Shown here: positions 33,193 to 41,613 of the stretch, in pieces
How positions within the stretch are numbered: the first letter of the stretch is position 1
Layout: every line of letters begins with the position of its first letter
Source of the DNA: a virus
Strand: one strand, 5' to 3'
DNA: 43,580 nt
Virus record (IMG/VR): IMGVR_UViG_3300047384_000356
Coordinates: 1-43,580 of that record
The notes under the pieces: model-generated
The model's input: the letters and a program-made list of their open reading frames with translations, nothing else
Told to the model about the DNA's origin: nothing
Database searches by the model: none
Program-made: the position numbers and the translations under genes

Positions 33193-33801
33193 CTAAAAAG
33201 AAGAATTCTTGAAAAGAAAAGGTTTCCATTCTTCACGAACTACATTCCCAACTTCATAAAATGGTTTTGGTGGACTTGCTTTCAATATATCTCCTTTGTA
33301 ATCGTAATATGGAAATATACTGCCCTTGCGTGAATTACACTTTACGCAGGTTAAAGTAAGATTGAAGTAATCATTGTCACCACCTTTACTCTTGGGTTTA
33401 ATGTGCTCAATGGTTAACTTTCCTTGAGGAAAATGTTCACCACATATTTGACATCGTCCTTCGTATTTTTTGTAAAGGTATTTAAGTGATGGTTTTCTTT
33501 TTGCATTATAGGTAAAATTTGCCGTTGTAAGAAGAATAGTTGGGACGGGAATAACATGATTGACTGATCTAATAAAAGGTTGGTTTTTGTAGAATCCATG
33601 TTTATACTCCATCCAAGTATTCCAGTCGCAGGTATTTCCATCACTTGCTACCGCAACAACTTTTGGACGAGTTTTGTGATAACGTTCTTTAGCACCCATT
33701 AATTTTTTTAAACCTTCTTTTACAGATGTTACATTCAAAGGTGTCCAGTAATGGGTCAGTAAAAGAACCAAATTATCAGAACTGCTTACATATTCATACA
33801 T
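33193..33801 (-). CDS. HNH endonuclease
   Basis: The 202-residue product has a C-terminal HNH nuclease with a zinc-binding frame: CQICGEHF, LTIEHIKPKSKGGDNDYFNL with the catalytic His and Asn, and CVKCNSRKG. An N-terminal part of about 115 residues contains a WNTWMEYKHGFY segment of unknown role. HNH enzymes in phages act as homing endonucleases, in packaging or in nicking. A free-standing gene beside a tRNA cluster fits a mobile homing type. Its promoter places the start 7 nt after the -10 box. Confidence 0.88.
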   Translation of the reverse strand: MYEYVSSSDNLVLLLTHYWTPLNVTSVKEGLKKLMGAKERYHKTRPKVVAVASDGNTCDWNTWMEYKHGFYKNQPFIRSVNHVIPVPTILLTTANFTYNAKRKPSLKYLYKKYEGRCQICGEHFPQGKLTIEHIKPKSKGGDNDYFNLTLTCVKCNSRKGSIFPYYDYKGDILKASPPKPFYEVGNVVREEWKPFLFKNSSF

Positions 33802-33808
33802 TATGAAA

Positions 33809-33837
33809 ATAATATCATTATCAATTTAAAAATACAA
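33809..33837 (-). promoter_or_regulatory. Promoter of the HNH gene
   Basis: On the minus strand, TTGTAT (33832-33837), a 17-bp spacer and TATTAT (33809-33814), ending 7 nt before the ATG. It is divergent from the promoter at 33852, with 14 bp between the two -35 boxes. Confidence 0.5.
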
Positions 33838-33851
33838 TACATAAATTTAAG

Positions 33852-33880
33852 TTGACGGATTGTTCCATTTAATATAATAT
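33852..33880 (+). promoter_or_regulatory. Promoter of the small-gene block
   Basis: TTGACG (33852-33857), a 17-bp spacer and TAATAT (33875-33880), ending 7 nt before the ATG at 33888, which itself lies in AATATTTATG. No Shine-Dalgarno sequence precedes the ATG. Confidence 0.6.
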
Positions 33881-33887
33881 AATATTT

Positions 33888-34304
33888 ATGAATTCAAATG
33901 ATAATCACATTAACTTGGGCATAATGCTGGAGTTACTAAGAACTTCTTTTAGTTATCAAGAGGAATATATCAAGACATTTCCAGAGAACGAAGAACACGC
34001 ACTAAGTTATTCAGTTGATCCGGAGTGTAGTTGTAAATCAAAATTGATTGATCACTACAAAGCAAATCCAGAAAAAGTAGAGCAACTTAATAATTCTTTT
34101 TTGGAAAAGCATCCTAATGAAATAAACCTAAAAGAAATAATTCAGAGACTGCAAGTCAAAAATGTTGCGGGTCAGTATTTCACAATTGAAAAAACTCCCG
34201 AAGCATTTGCTCAATTTGTTAATAACATGAAAGAAAACAGATGGGCATTTAGACATATGTCAGTAACAACTGACTCAGAACAGTTTATAATATTTTTTGC
34301 ATAA
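33888..34304 (+). CDS. Unknown acidic protein with Cys motif
   Basis: The 138-residue product begins MNSNDNHINL. It has helical segments, a CSCKSKLIDHY motif near residue 49, and a beta-like C-terminus (RHMSVTTDSEQFIIFF). Extra Cys residues are few, so a zinc site is uncertain. No family is recognised. The ATG at 33888 implies a leaderless mRNA. An internal ATG (residue 13, IMLELL) is an alternative but has no ribosome-binding site either. It is the first gene of the right-hand plus-strand block. Confidence 0.6.
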   Translation: MNSNDNHINLGIMLELLRTSFSYQEEYIKTFPENEEHALSYSVDPECSCKSKLIDHYKANPEKVEQLNNSFLEKHPNEINLKEIIQRLQVKNVAGQYFTIEKTPEAFAQFVNNMKENRWAFRHMSVTTDSEQFIIFFA

Positions 34305-34361
34305 AATACTTGCTAAACTAAAAATAATCTACAATAATAATATTAAACCCTATAAAAACTT

Positions 34362-34547
34362 ATGAAAACATCAAAAGAACTATATGAAGAAATCAAGTCA
34401 CTTTTTAATGACTTTGAGGAAAACCATGAAAAAAACGCAGAGTCTGGAACCAAAGTATCGGGTACCCGTGCAAGAAAAGCAATTGGTGAAATTAAAAAAC
34501 TTGCAACGGAATACAGAAAAGCATCGGTCGCCGAATCTAAATCATAA
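34362..34547 (+). CDS. Histone H1/Hc1-like DNA-binding protein
   Basis: The 61-residue product has the plan of bacterial Hc1-type histone-like proteins: a short N-terminal helix (SKELYEEIKSLFNDFEEN), then GTKVSGTRARKAIGEIKK and LATEYRKASVAESK. That last block matches the conserved Hc1 family core seen in Bacteroidota and Chlamydiae (from memory of the family). It lacks the long Lys/Ala-rich C-terminal tail of chlamydial Hc1. It likely binds DNA without sequence specificity and could compact phage DNA or remodel the host nucleoid. Confidence 0.75.
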   Translation: MKTSKELYEEIKSLFNDFEENHEKNAESGTKVSGTRARKAIGEIKKLATEYRKASVAESKS

Positions 34548-34565
34548 TAGAATAGGAGTAAAAAA

Positions 34566-34820
34566 ATGACAACAGAAAATGATATTAAAAAAGAAATAAG
34601 TGTTGAAACTTCTGTATCAACTAAAAAGAAAAAACTTGTGGTAAATTGGCCAACTGGTAAATTTAGTATATCTGATTTAGAGCAAGCACATCCATCTGCC
34701 GTACCCATTACCTTAAGATTTCGTGTTAAGAAAGCACTTGAATCAGGTACAATTCAACCTGCTGGTAAAATTGAGGGTGAAATCGGTAGACCCACTTTGT
34801 TGTTTGAAAAAGTTAATTAA
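34566..34820 (+). CDS. Small basic protein, possibly nucleic-acid binding
   Basis: The 84-residue product has a charged N-terminus followed by a KKKKLVVNWPTGKFSISDLE segment, and VPITLRFRVKKALESGTIQ with a GEIGRPTLLF end. The TLRFRVKKALESG stretch looks like a short helix-turn-helix or winged-helix piece, as in small phage proteins of the same layout. A good Shine-Dalgarno AGGAG lies 8 nt before the ATG. It follows the histone-like gene by 18 nt and is probably co-transcribed with it. Confidence 0.6.
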   Translation: MTTENDIKKEISVETSVSTKKKKLVVNWPTGKFSISDLEQAHPSAVPITLRFRVKKALESGTIQPAGKIEGEIGRPTLLFEKVN

Positions 34821-34828
34821 TATATATT
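34800..34828 (+). promoter_or_regulatory. Candidate promoter upstream of 34836
   Basis: TTGTTT (34800-34805), a 17-bp spacer and TATATT (34823-34828) within TATATTTAT, ending 7 nt before the ATG. The -35 box lies in the end of the upstream gene. Confidence 0.4.
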
Positions 34829-34835
34829 TATATAA

Positions 34836-35600
34836 ATGACTTTCCAAAACTTAGATTCAAATTTTGAGAAAAAAGCAGCCGCCGGTTCTCAACAAAATCA
34901 AAATATTTCTCCCGAAGAAGCACACATGAAGCAAACTCAACCTGTTGAGGAGAAAGAGAAGTATGAATCTAAGATGTCTGAATCGTTAAAAGGTGGATTA
35001 CTTTCAGTATTCCAAAAACAATTATCTAAGGTAAGAACCGAGAAAAAAAATGATGATTCATTTGATACAATTAATATTACTTCGGATGACATTGTAAAGT
35101 CAAGTTCTACTACTGCACCTAACAAAGAAGTTTCAGAAGAAGAAATTAATGATTTGCTCAAACCCTCTCAGACCAACAAATCTTCTATTGAAGAAGAGTT
35201 GTCTAAAGCAGAGAATATTGAAATAGTTACTGAAAAAACTCAAGTCAAAAAGAAGGAAGAAAAAACTGAAACAAGTTTTTCAACCGATAGAGTAAGATAC
35301 GAAGATAATAATCCAGTAACTGAAAAACGTGCTAAGTTAGAAGACGCAGTTTCTCAAATTGCCGTCCTACGGGCTGCCAACGGAGAAGCAACTACATTAG
35401 GTACAGACGGAAAGCAAATGTATGACGATGAAATTTCTTATCATCTTCAGCAACATAAACTCAAAAAGCAACAGGCAAAACAAGAAGGAAACTCAAGTGC
35501 AGAAACTGTGTTAAATTACGATGAACAACCAGTTAAAGACGAGAACTCTGATCCTTCTGCACCACGTGAATCTGAGTTGGATGGTTCTGATATCTTCTGA
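34836..35600 (+). CDS. Low-complexity acidic protein, scaffold-like
   Basis: The 254-residue product is rich in Glu, Lys, Ser, Gln and Asn, with predicted disorder and coiled-coil segments (EEEINDLLK, IEEELSKAENIE, HLQQHKLKKQQAKQE). It has no hydrophobic core domain. A conserved-looking island is KRAKLEDAVSQIAVLRAANG (about 166-185). No family is recognised. Composition would suit a scaffold, a head accessory protein or an RNA-binding protein. Its stop overlaps the start of the methyltransferase gene (TGATG). Confidence 0.55.
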   Translation: MTFQNLDSNFEKKAAAGSQQNQNISPEEAHMKQTQPVEEKEKYESKMSESLKGGLLSVFQKQLSKVRTEKKNDDSFDTINITSDDIVKSSSTTAPNKEVSEEEINDLLKPSQTNKSSIEEELSKAENIEIVTEKTQVKKKEEKTETSFSTDRVRYEDNNPVTEKRAKLEDAVSQIAVLRAANGEATTLGTDGKQMYDDEISYHLQQHKLKKQQAKQEGNSSAETVLNYDEQPVKDENSDPSAPRESELDGSDIF

Positions 35601-36817
35601 TGTTAGAAAACTACTTTAAGAAATTCTACAACATGAAACCATATCTCCTCATTGAAGAGGACGAGTGGAAAAAAATCATGCAAAAGTATGAAAAAGAAGA
35701 TGTTGTAGAAGAACTTGCCAAAGTGTTACACACTTATCCTGCTCCTTTACCAGAGATTACCGATAAGCAAACTCTTGATAGTTTGAACAAGTTAAAGGGA
35801 ATAAAGCACAACGATGTTCTTGTAGAAAAAAAGTGGTTTCCTCGTAACGAAAGAAAAAGCAATTATCACCTTAACTATAATGGTTCTCAGTATCTATTAA
35901 AAAGAAACAATTCAGGTAACAATGCTTCTAACCCGTTTCATGTAGAAACTCGTTGGAAAGTAGATTGGACAAGAACACCGAGCGGCTGGAAGACTTGGCA
36001 AACGGTGAAAGGAATCAAAACAATCGTTCGTGCTTATTGGACATTAGATAAAGTTCTTAATCGTGTTGATGTTAATACTCTTCGTGTTGCTACGACTCTT
36101 CGTAAGTATGTCGCATCACAATTTAAACCGGCAGTAGCAAAAGCATTTTATGATCACTTTCAAAGCAAGAATGTTTTAGACTTTAGTGCCGGTTGGGGAG
36201 ATAGATTAGCAGGATTTTATACAGGTGAAACCACAGAGCATTATGTTGGAATTGATCCCAATGCACTTAATCACCCCAATTACCAAAAACAAATTCAGTT
36301 CTATGAAAAGTATTCTACCTTTTTTGAACAGAATAGAAAAGCAGACTTAATAGAAAGTCCTGCCGAAGACGTAGATTACTCCCAATATGAAAATTACTTT
36401 GATACGGTGTTTACAAGTCCACCTTATTTTAATACAGAAAAGTATTCAGAAGATGATACTCAATCGTGGGTGAGATACAAAAAGATAGATGACTGGAACG
36501 AGAGATTTCTTCACACCACACTTGGTAAAATAATTCCGACAATAAAAAAGAATGGTATTCTTGCGGTAAACATAGCAGATGTATTTAATGCTCCTATCAA
36601 CGACTATGTTGAAATTACGAACCCGATGAACGACTTTATTAAATCAAAGGGTCTTGAATATCTTGGTTGCATTGGAATGGAAATGACGAAACGATTTAAT
36701 TCAGGTGGTGCGGGTAATGCCAAGAGTGAATATTTTTCGGAGGACCTAAAAGAAATAACCGAGGAGACTAAAGATATTGCGTTTGCAGAACCGATTTGGA
36801 TTTGGAAAAAGAATTGA
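35600..36817 (+). CDS. DNA amino-methyltransferase (SPPY type)
   Basis: The 405-residue product is a class I amino-methyltransferase with AdoMet motif DFSAGWGDR (about 193-201) and catalytic TSPPYF (about 271-276). After the catalytic motif it shares an N-x-E-x-YS-x-DDTQS block and a W-x-x-x-FL-x-x-TL pattern with the enzyme at 25822-27411, so the two are paralogues. The N-terminal part differs and carries basic segments likely to contact DNA. The predicted product is N6-methyladenine or N4-methylcytosine. There is no linked restriction nuclease. The start overlaps the upstream stop. Confidence 0.85.
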   Translation: MLENYFKKFYNMKPYLLIEEDEWKKIMQKYEKEDVVEELAKVLHTYPAPLPEITDKQTLDSLNKLKGIKHNDVLVEKKWFPRNERKSNYHLNYNGSQYLLKRNNSGNNASNPFHVETRWKVDWTRTPSGWKTWQTVKGIKTIVRAYWTLDKVLNRVDVNTLRVATTLRKYVASQFKPAVAKAFYDHFQSKNVLDFSAGWGDRLAGFYTGETTEHYVGIDPNALNHPNYQKQIQFYEKYSTFFEQNRKADLIESPAEDVDYSQYENYFDTVFTSPPYFNTEKYSEDDTQSWVRYKKIDDWNERFLHTTLGKIIPTIKKNGILAVNIADVFNAPINDYVEITNPMNDFIKSKGLEYLGCIGMEMTKRFNSGGAGNAKSEYFSEDLKEITEETKDIAFAEPIWIWKKN

Positions 36818-36841
36818 CAATCCTAAAATATAATATATATT
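36814..36841 (+). promoter_or_regulatory. Promoter of the 36876 gene
   Basis: A perfect -35 TTGACA (36814-36819), overlapping the methyltransferase stop codon, a 16-bp spacer, and TATATT (36836-36841) within TATATTTAT. A T4-late-like TATAAATA also occurs at 36844-36851. The predicted leader is about 28 nt. Confidence 0.6.
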
Positions 36842-36875
36842 TATATAAATACATAACCTTAACTTAGAAAAAAAA

Positions 36876-37178
36876 ATGGATTCCGAAGAAAATATAATTG
36901 AACAAGAGTCTCTTGACTTTTTAACGACTTGCTCCGTTGATAACTTTGTTGCATTGTATGAGCATATGACATTGTGTAAACTTGAGGAAGTTCAAGATGA
37001 TACACTAGACTTAAAATATACAATAGTTGAGTCAGAAGGTGATCCCGATGAAGTAGGAACTCAGTTGACATTTAATAAGATGGTTGAGGGAGTAGAAGCA
37101 ATATTTGGAATGACACTTGATGACTTAAAATTACTGCATGAAAAAATTTGTGAAATAAGAAAAAACAATGGAAGTTGA
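36876..37178 (+). CDS. Small acidic protein, unknown
   Basis: The 100-residue product is strongly acidic, with helical segments (DFLTTCSVDNFVALYEHM, LDDLKLLHEKICEIRK) and no membrane segment. No family is recognised. It overlaps the membrane protein gene downstream by 11 nt, so the two may form a cytoplasmic-plus-membrane pair. The leader is A-rich just before the ATG. Confidence 0.6.
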   Translation: MDSEENIIEQESLDFLTTCSVDNFVALYEHMTLCKLEEVQDDTLDLKYTIVESEGDPDEVGTQLTFNKMVEGVEAIFGMTLDDLKLLHEKICEIRKNNGS

Positions 37179-37377
37179 TACTACTAAATTAGCAACCTTT
37201 TTAGTTGGCATATTTGGTTTAATTATTTTACCACTTGGATTTATTTGGTCAGTTAATAATGTATTTCAATTAAACATAGAGTTTACTTTTTGGAATTGGT
37301 TGGGTGTAGCATTTTTACAGTTGTATTTACAATTGATAATAAAAGCATCAACAATCCACACAATCACAAAAAAATAA
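37168..37377 (+). CDS. Small two-span membrane protein
   Basis: The 69-residue product has two hydrophobic segments, about 8-28 (LATFLVGIFGLIILPLGFIW) and about 40-61 (FWNWLGVAFLQLYLQLIIKA), with a short polar link and a basic C-terminus. It is small for a holin but within the range of class II holins, and it could equally be an exclusion protein. No lysis gene is adjacent, so function is open. It overlaps the upstream gene by 11 nt. Confidence 0.6.
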   Translation: MEVDTTKLATFLVGIFGLIILPLGFIWSVNNVFQLNIEFTFWNWLGVAFLQLYLQLIIKASTIHTITKK

Positions 37378-37381
37378 AGAC

Positions 37382-37410
37382 TTTACACTTGATATTATTG
37401 TGTATATATT
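37382..37410 (+). promoter_or_regulatory. Promoter of the dUTPase-containing operon
   Basis: TTTACA (37382-37387), a 17-bp spacer and TATATT (37405-37410) within TATATTTAT, ending 9 nt before the ATG at 37420. There is no Shine-Dalgarno sequence. The four genes that follow overlap one another. Confidence 0.55.
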
Positions 37411-37419
37411 TATGTATAT

Positions 37420-37761
37420 ATGAAATACGATAATACAGCAAAATTTACATTTGATTATACTTGGAGAGATTCTGACGATAATCTTGTTTCAAGAACAAGA
37501 CATACAACCGCAGATGAAACTCTCGGAGAAGTATTAAATGCATTTGAATTGTTTTTAAGAGGTGCTGGATTTCATTTTGACGGACATCTTGAATTTGTTG
37601 ACGAAAATAATAATCCAACAAATACAAGTTACGCAGATGTTAATCAACCAGAATTTCAAAATCGGCAATTAGAGTTTGATTTTGTAAAAGAATTATTCAC
37701 CGACTTAGAAAGCTTTGATAAAGATACTGATATAGATTTGGATGACAAAAAAAGCAGTTAA
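37420..37761 (+). CDS. Small acidic protein, unknown
   Basis: The 113-residue product begins with a beta-like half (AKFTFDYTWRDSDDNL), has a helix (LGEVLNAFELFLRGAG) and ends in a very acidic tail. No family is recognised. It opens the operon that continues through the DUF4326 protein, the P-loop protein and dUTPase, and overlaps the next gene by 20 nt. Confidence 0.6.
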   Translation: MKYDNTAKFTFDYTWRDSDDNLVSRTRHTTADETLGEVLNAFELFLRGAGFHFDGHLEFVDENNNPTNTSYADVNQPEFQNRQLEFDFVKELFTDLESFDKDTDIDLDDKKSS

Positions 37762-38101
37762 TTTATCATTTTATTCTAATTTAGAAACAACAACAAATAC
37801 AACGCAAGTAGTACATTGCAAAAAGTCCAAATATGATGTTTATATTGGAAGGCCTTCTTTGTGGGGTAATCCTTATTCTTCAAAAAAAGGAACTCTTGCT
37901 AAGTATTTTGTCGGAAGCAAATCGGAAGCAATACAAAGTTACGAAGAATATTTGGAATCGTCTCCTAAATTATTAGAAGCACTTAAAGAATTAAAAGGAA
38001 AACGATTGGGGTGTTGGTGCAAACCCAAACCTTGTCACGGAGATATTATCGTAAAATTAATAAACAAATATTATTCAGATGAAAATATTATCAGCAGTTA
38101 G
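37742..38101 (+). CDS. DUF4326-family protein
   Basis: The 119-residue product has the DUF4326 signatures: VYIGRPSLWGNPYSS near residue 36 and the C-terminal GCWCKPKPCHGDII with two Cys and one His, a possible metal site. The family is common in phages and plasmids and has no proven function. It overlaps the upstream and downstream genes by 20 and 23 nt and lies beside nucleotide-metabolism genes. Confidence 0.8.
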   Translation: MTKKAVNLSFYSNLETTTNTTQVVHCKKSKYDVYIGRPSLWGNPYSSKKGTLAKYFVGSKSEAIQSYEEYLESSPKLLEALKELKGKRLGCWCKPKPCHGDIIVKLINKYYSDENIISS

Positions 38102-38555
38102 ACATTCAGGAAAAACCTATCATAGTAAATCACTTAACTTTATAGATTGTGATAAAATAATAGGAGACGCAATTGGATGGCCATCTCATTTTGACAAAAA
38201 AGAGTTTTCCGACACAATATATTCTTCACCTTTAACTGATGAACACGATGTCGCAGTTCAGTTTTCACGTGATTCTTGGAAAGTTCTTGAGAATTATGCA
38301 AATGAAAATGATGTAATTTTAAGTATACCAGAAGTGTGGAGTGCAAGAAGTTTTTGGGAATGGCCAATCAAACCCAATGTACTTGTAACTATTGATGAAG
38401 AACGACATAAGCAAAATTTGTTGGAAATAAATCAAAATCATATGTGGGGAACAATTAAATTTTGGAGACATATGCTTGAACACGAAGCAAAAGAAAATAA
38501 TATTAAGGTTGTCAATACCTTTGAAGATGCAGTATTATATCTAAATGAAAATTAA
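38079..38555 (+). CDS. Putative P-loop protein, nucleotide kinase-like
   Basis: The 158-residue product has a Walker-A-like AVRHSGKT (6-13) at the very N-terminus, then a FIDCDKIIGDAIG segment reminiscent of the DGD-type loop of nucleotide kinases. NVLVTIDEERHKQ is a later Walker-B-like strand. It is shorter than a typical nucleotide kinase and lacks a clear lid motif. The neighbouring dUTPase and polymerase support a role in nucleotide metabolism. Only the P-loop is firmly visible. Confidence 0.5.
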   Translation: MKILSAVRHSGKTYHSKSLNFIDCDKIIGDAIGWPSHFDKKEFSDTIYSSPLTDEHDVAVQFSRDSWKVLENYANENDVILSIPEVWSARSFWEWPIKPNVLVTIDEERHKQNLLEINQNHMWGTIKFWRHMLEHEAKENNIKVVNTFEDAVLYLNEN

Positions 38556-39072
38556 GATAAAAAATACTGGAACCATTGTACCAAAAAATTTAACGCAATA
38601 CGATGTGGGTTATGATTTAGTTGCATCGTCTCATCCTGCTATCTCAGGAGAATATGATGAAGAAGCAAAAGCATGGTCACGAATAGACTACATTCAGTAT
38701 CACACAGATTTGTATATTGAACCGTGTGTTGATGATAAAGTTTATCACACGAACATTTTTCCAAGAAGCAGTATCAGCAATAAAAATCTTATGCTTGCAA
38801 ATTCAATCGGACTAATTGACGCAGGTTATCGTGGAGAGTTGCTTATTCGTTTTAAGTATATTACTCAACCAGAAGATATTTATGCAAAAATTAAAGGTCA
38901 TTGTACCCAAGTTCCTATGTTAACAAATGTTAATATGGAGAAGATATATAAAAAGGGTGAACGCATTGCACAACTTGTAATTGCAGAAACTCATAAAGTT
39001 GAATTTGAAATCGTAGAAGAATTGTCAGAAACTGACCGAGGAAAAGGTGGTTTCGGAAGCACAGGTGCTTGA
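38545..39072 (+). CDS. dut: dUTPase
   Basis: The 175-residue product has all five trimeric dUTPase motifs: DVGYDLVA (20-27), PRSSISNK, GLIDAGYRGEL with the catalytic Asp and Tyr, GERIAQLVI, and the C-terminal P-loop-like RGKGGFGSTG. It hydrolyses dUTP to dUMP, keeping uracil out of DNA and feeding dTMP synthesis. It is longer than the usual 140-150 residues because of inserts after motif 1 and between motifs 3 and 4. The polymerase promoter -35 box overlaps its stop codon. Confidence 0.93.
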   Translation: MKIKIKNTGTIVPKNLTQYDVGYDLVASSHPAISGEYDEEAKAWSRIDYIQYHTDLYIEPCVDDKVYHTNIFPRSSISNKNLMLANSIGLIDAGYRGELLIRFKYITQPEDIYAKIKGHCTQVPMLTNVNMEKIYKKGERIAQLVIAETHKVEFEIVEELSETDRGKGGFGSTGA

Positions 39073-39097
39073 CTTTTTATATAAATTAAGATACGAT
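39069..39097 (+). promoter_or_regulatory. Promoter of the DNA polymerase gene
   Basis: TTGACT (39069-39074), a 17-bp spacer and TACGAT (39092-39097), ending 8 nt before the ATG at 39106. Both boxes are identical to those at 9546-9574. There is no Shine-Dalgarno sequence. Confidence 0.6.
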
Positions 39098-39105
39098 AGT
39101 ATTCA

Positions 39106-41613
39106 ATGTACCAAAATATATTCGTAAGCAAAAAGGACAACACAATTTATTTGTGGGATGATAAACAAGGTTTAGTAACCTACAAAAACAAACCATACGC
39201 ATACAGAAAGTCTCCGAACGGAATGTATCGTAGTATGTATGGTGACAAGTTAGAAAAGGTAACTAAGTATCGTTATGAAGACGAAGGTTTGTTTGAATCA
39301 GATGTTCCTATTGAAACACGTAACTTAATTGACCTTTACGAAGATGACGATGAACCAAGTACAGGTCATTGCGTATTAAACTTCGATATTGAGGTTAGTA
39401 TGGAAGGAGAGTTGCCCGACACAGAAAGAGCAAATAATCCTATTACTTCCATTGCGTATCACGATAGTTGTTCTAATAATTATGTGGTTCTTGTTTTAGA
39501 TAAAGAAGATAAAATCACCGACTATTCTAATGATGAAGTTTCGGTTTATTCTTATGATACAGAACGAGCAATGCTTGAACACTTTCTTGATTTTTATCAA
39601 GAGATTAGTCCGACAATATTGACCGGTTGGAACATTGATTACTTTGACGTTCCTTATTTGTATCGTAGACTCGCAAGAGTTTTAGGGCAAGGTGATGCAA
39701 ATCGTTTGAGTCCTATTGGACACGCATATTATCATCAGTTCAAGAAACGTATTGTTATTGCAGGTGTTAGTTGCTTGGATTATCTTGCGTTATACAAGAA
39801 CTTTACATTTAGTGTTGAACCAAGTTATCGTTTGGATGCAATTGGTCGTAAAGAAGTTGGTATTGGTAAAGTTGAATACGAAGGTAATCTTGATGATTTG
39901 TTTTCACAAGATATTGAGAAGTTCATTGAATACAATTTGAACGACGTAAAGATTGTTGTTGAGATTGATAGAAAGATGGAACTCATTGAATTGACTCGTA
40001 GCATTTGTCACGTTGGACACGTTCCGTATGAAGACATTTTATTTTCGTCTCGTTATCTTGAAGGTGCATTGCTTACTTATCTTCGCAGACACAATCTTGT
40101 CGCACCAAATAAAGACCCAAATGGTCGTGAACGATTCAATGAAATTAAAGGTGACGAATCCAAGAAGTTTAGTGGAGCATATGTGGCTGCACCGACACCT
40201 GGCAAATACAAGTGGGTGTTTGACTTGGATTTAACTTCTCTGTATCCATCTATTATTATGTCCACGAATATTTCACCAGAAACCAAAGTGGGTGTTGTTG
40301 ATAATTGGAGTCCCGAGAAGTTTTGTGACGGAGAACAAACCGAAGTTGGATTTCGTGGAGAAACATATTCAGCAGATGAGTTCAAGGCATTTCTAAAAGA
40401 TAACAATCTTTCTATCAGTAGCAACGGAGTTATGTATACCAAGAATAAGGTCGGACTTATTCCTGCGATTCTTGATCAATGGTTCAACCAACGTGTTGAG
40501 TTCAAGAACAAAATGAAAGAGTATGGTAACTCAGGTGACGATGCAAAGTATGTGTTCTATAAAAGACGTCAGCACGTGCAAAAGATTCTTCTTAATTCGT
40601 TGTATGGTGTTCTTGGTTTGCCTATCTTTCGGTTTTATGATGTGGACAATGCAGAAGCAGTTACGACCACAGGTGTGTCCGTGATTAAGTTTAGTCGCAA
40701 GATTGCGAATCACTATTACAATAAAACACTTGGTGATACAGAAGATCATTGTATATACATTGATACCGACTCGGTTTTCTTTTCAGCATTGCCTATCGTA
40801 GAAAAAACGATGCCTCACGTTGATGTAAAGAACGATGACGAAATGGCAACTGCAATTCTTGAAGTTGCGGGTGATGTACAAAACTTCATCAATAAAAGTT
40901 ATGATGTTATGGCAAAACGTTTCTTCAACATTGAAGAGCATCGTTATGACATTAAACAAGAAGTGATTGCCAAAGCAAGTATGTGGTTGGCAAAGAAACG
41001 ATATGCACAATGGATTATCAACAACAACGGTGTTACTTGTGACGAATTGGAAGTTAAAGGTCTTGATGTTGTGCGTAGTAGTTTTCCAACTCGGTTTCGT
41101 AAGTTTATGACGGAAATCCTCAAAGATATTTTGAAGGATGTACCGAAAGAAGAAATTGATGAAAAGATTGTTACACTCAAAAAGCAAGTTAAGAACGAGT
41201 CGGTTGATGATATTGCAAAGACGAGTGCAGTTAAAAATATATCCAAGTATGTAAAGATGATGGATAAAGGTGCAGTTATGGGTGAGTGTGCAAAAAGTAC
41301 ACCCGCACACGTTAAATCAAGTATCATTCACAATCAGTTTCTCAAAAAGTTTAAAATACAAAGTGAACCTATTCGTAATGGTGAAAAAATTAAGTGGATT
41401 TATTTGAAGAACAATGAACTTGGTTTAGATGCACTTGCGTTTCGTGGTTATGAAGACCCACCACAACTTATGGAGTTTATTGAGAAGTATGCAGATAAAG
41501 ATAAATTGTTTGAACGAGAACTTGAAGGAAAGTTGCGTGACTTTTACGATGCACTTAGTTGGGACTTTGCAAGTGAGAATCTTGCAACTGCTCAAAAGTT
41601 TTTTGCTTTCTAA
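39106..41613 (+). CDS. 43: Family B DNA polymerase, T4 gp43 type
   Basis: The 835-residue replicative polymerase has a proofreading 3'-5' exonuclease with FDIE (Exo I, about 93-96), TGWNIDYFDVPYL (Exo II) and YNLNDVKIV (Exo III). The polymerase part has motif A DLTSLYPSII (about 375-384), motif B KILLNSLYGVLG, and motif C YIDTDSVF (about 551-558). It is somewhat shorter than T4 gp43 (898). The sequence is intact with no intein. Its near-leaderless promoter is shared in sequence with the sugar block. The stop overlaps the start of the next methyltransferase (TAATGG). Confidence 0.95.
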   Translation: MYQNIFVSKKDNTIYLWDDKQGLVTYKNKPYAYRKSPNGMYRSMYGDKLEKVTKYRYEDEGLFESDVPIETRNLIDLYEDDDEPSTGHCVLNFDIEVSMEGELPDTERANNPITSIAYHDSCSNNYVVLVLDKEDKITDYSNDEVSVYSYDTERAMLEHFLDFYQEISPTILTGWNIDYFDVPYLYRRLARVLGQGDANRLSPIGHAYYHQFKKRIVIAGVSCLDYLALYKNFTFSVEPSYRLDAIGRKEVGIGKVEYEGNLDDLFSQDIEKFIEYNLNDVKIVVEIDRKMELIELTRSICHVGHVPYEDILFSSRYLEGALLTYLRRHNLVAPNKDPNGRERFNEIKGDESKKFSGAYVAAPTPGKYKWVFDLDLTSLYPSIIMSTNISPETKVGVVDNWSPEKFCDGEQTEVGFRGETYSADEFKAFLKDNNLSISSNGVMYTKNKVGLIPAILDQWFNQRVEFKNKMKEYGNSGDDAKYVFYKRRQHVQKILLNSLYGVLGLPIFRFYDVDNAEAVTTTGVSVIKFSRKIANHYYNKTLGDTEDHCIYIDTDSVFFSALPIVEKTMPHVDVKNDDEMATAILEVAGDVQNFINKSYDVMAKRFFNIEEHRYDIKQEVIAKASMWLAKKRYAQWIINNNGVTCDELEVKGLDVVRSSFPTRFRKFMTEILKDILKDVPKEEIDEKIVTLKKQVKNESVDDIAKTSAVKNISKYVKMMDKGAVMGECAKSTPAHVKSSIIHNQFLKKFKIQSEPIRNGEKIKWIYLKNNELGLDALAFRGYEDPPQLMEFIEKYADKDKLFERELEGKLRDFYDALSWDFASENLATAQKFFAF

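Noticed and set aside
36844-36851. T4 late promoter consensus TATAAATA
   Set aside because: The only full sense-orientation match noted next to a gene start. It overlaps a better sigma70-like promoter, and other matches (for example 31101-31108) face away from genes, so a T4-type late promoter class is not supported.
40783-41327. Long antisense open frames within the DNA polymerase gene
   Set aside because: The Cys- and Ser-rich translations are typical of the reverse strand of an A/T-rich gene, and the polymerase frame is unambiguous.
39106-41613. Intein or intron in the DNA polymerase gene
   Set aside because: Exonuclease and polymerase motifs follow at normal spacing and the gene is a little shorter than T4 gene 43, leaving no room for an insert.
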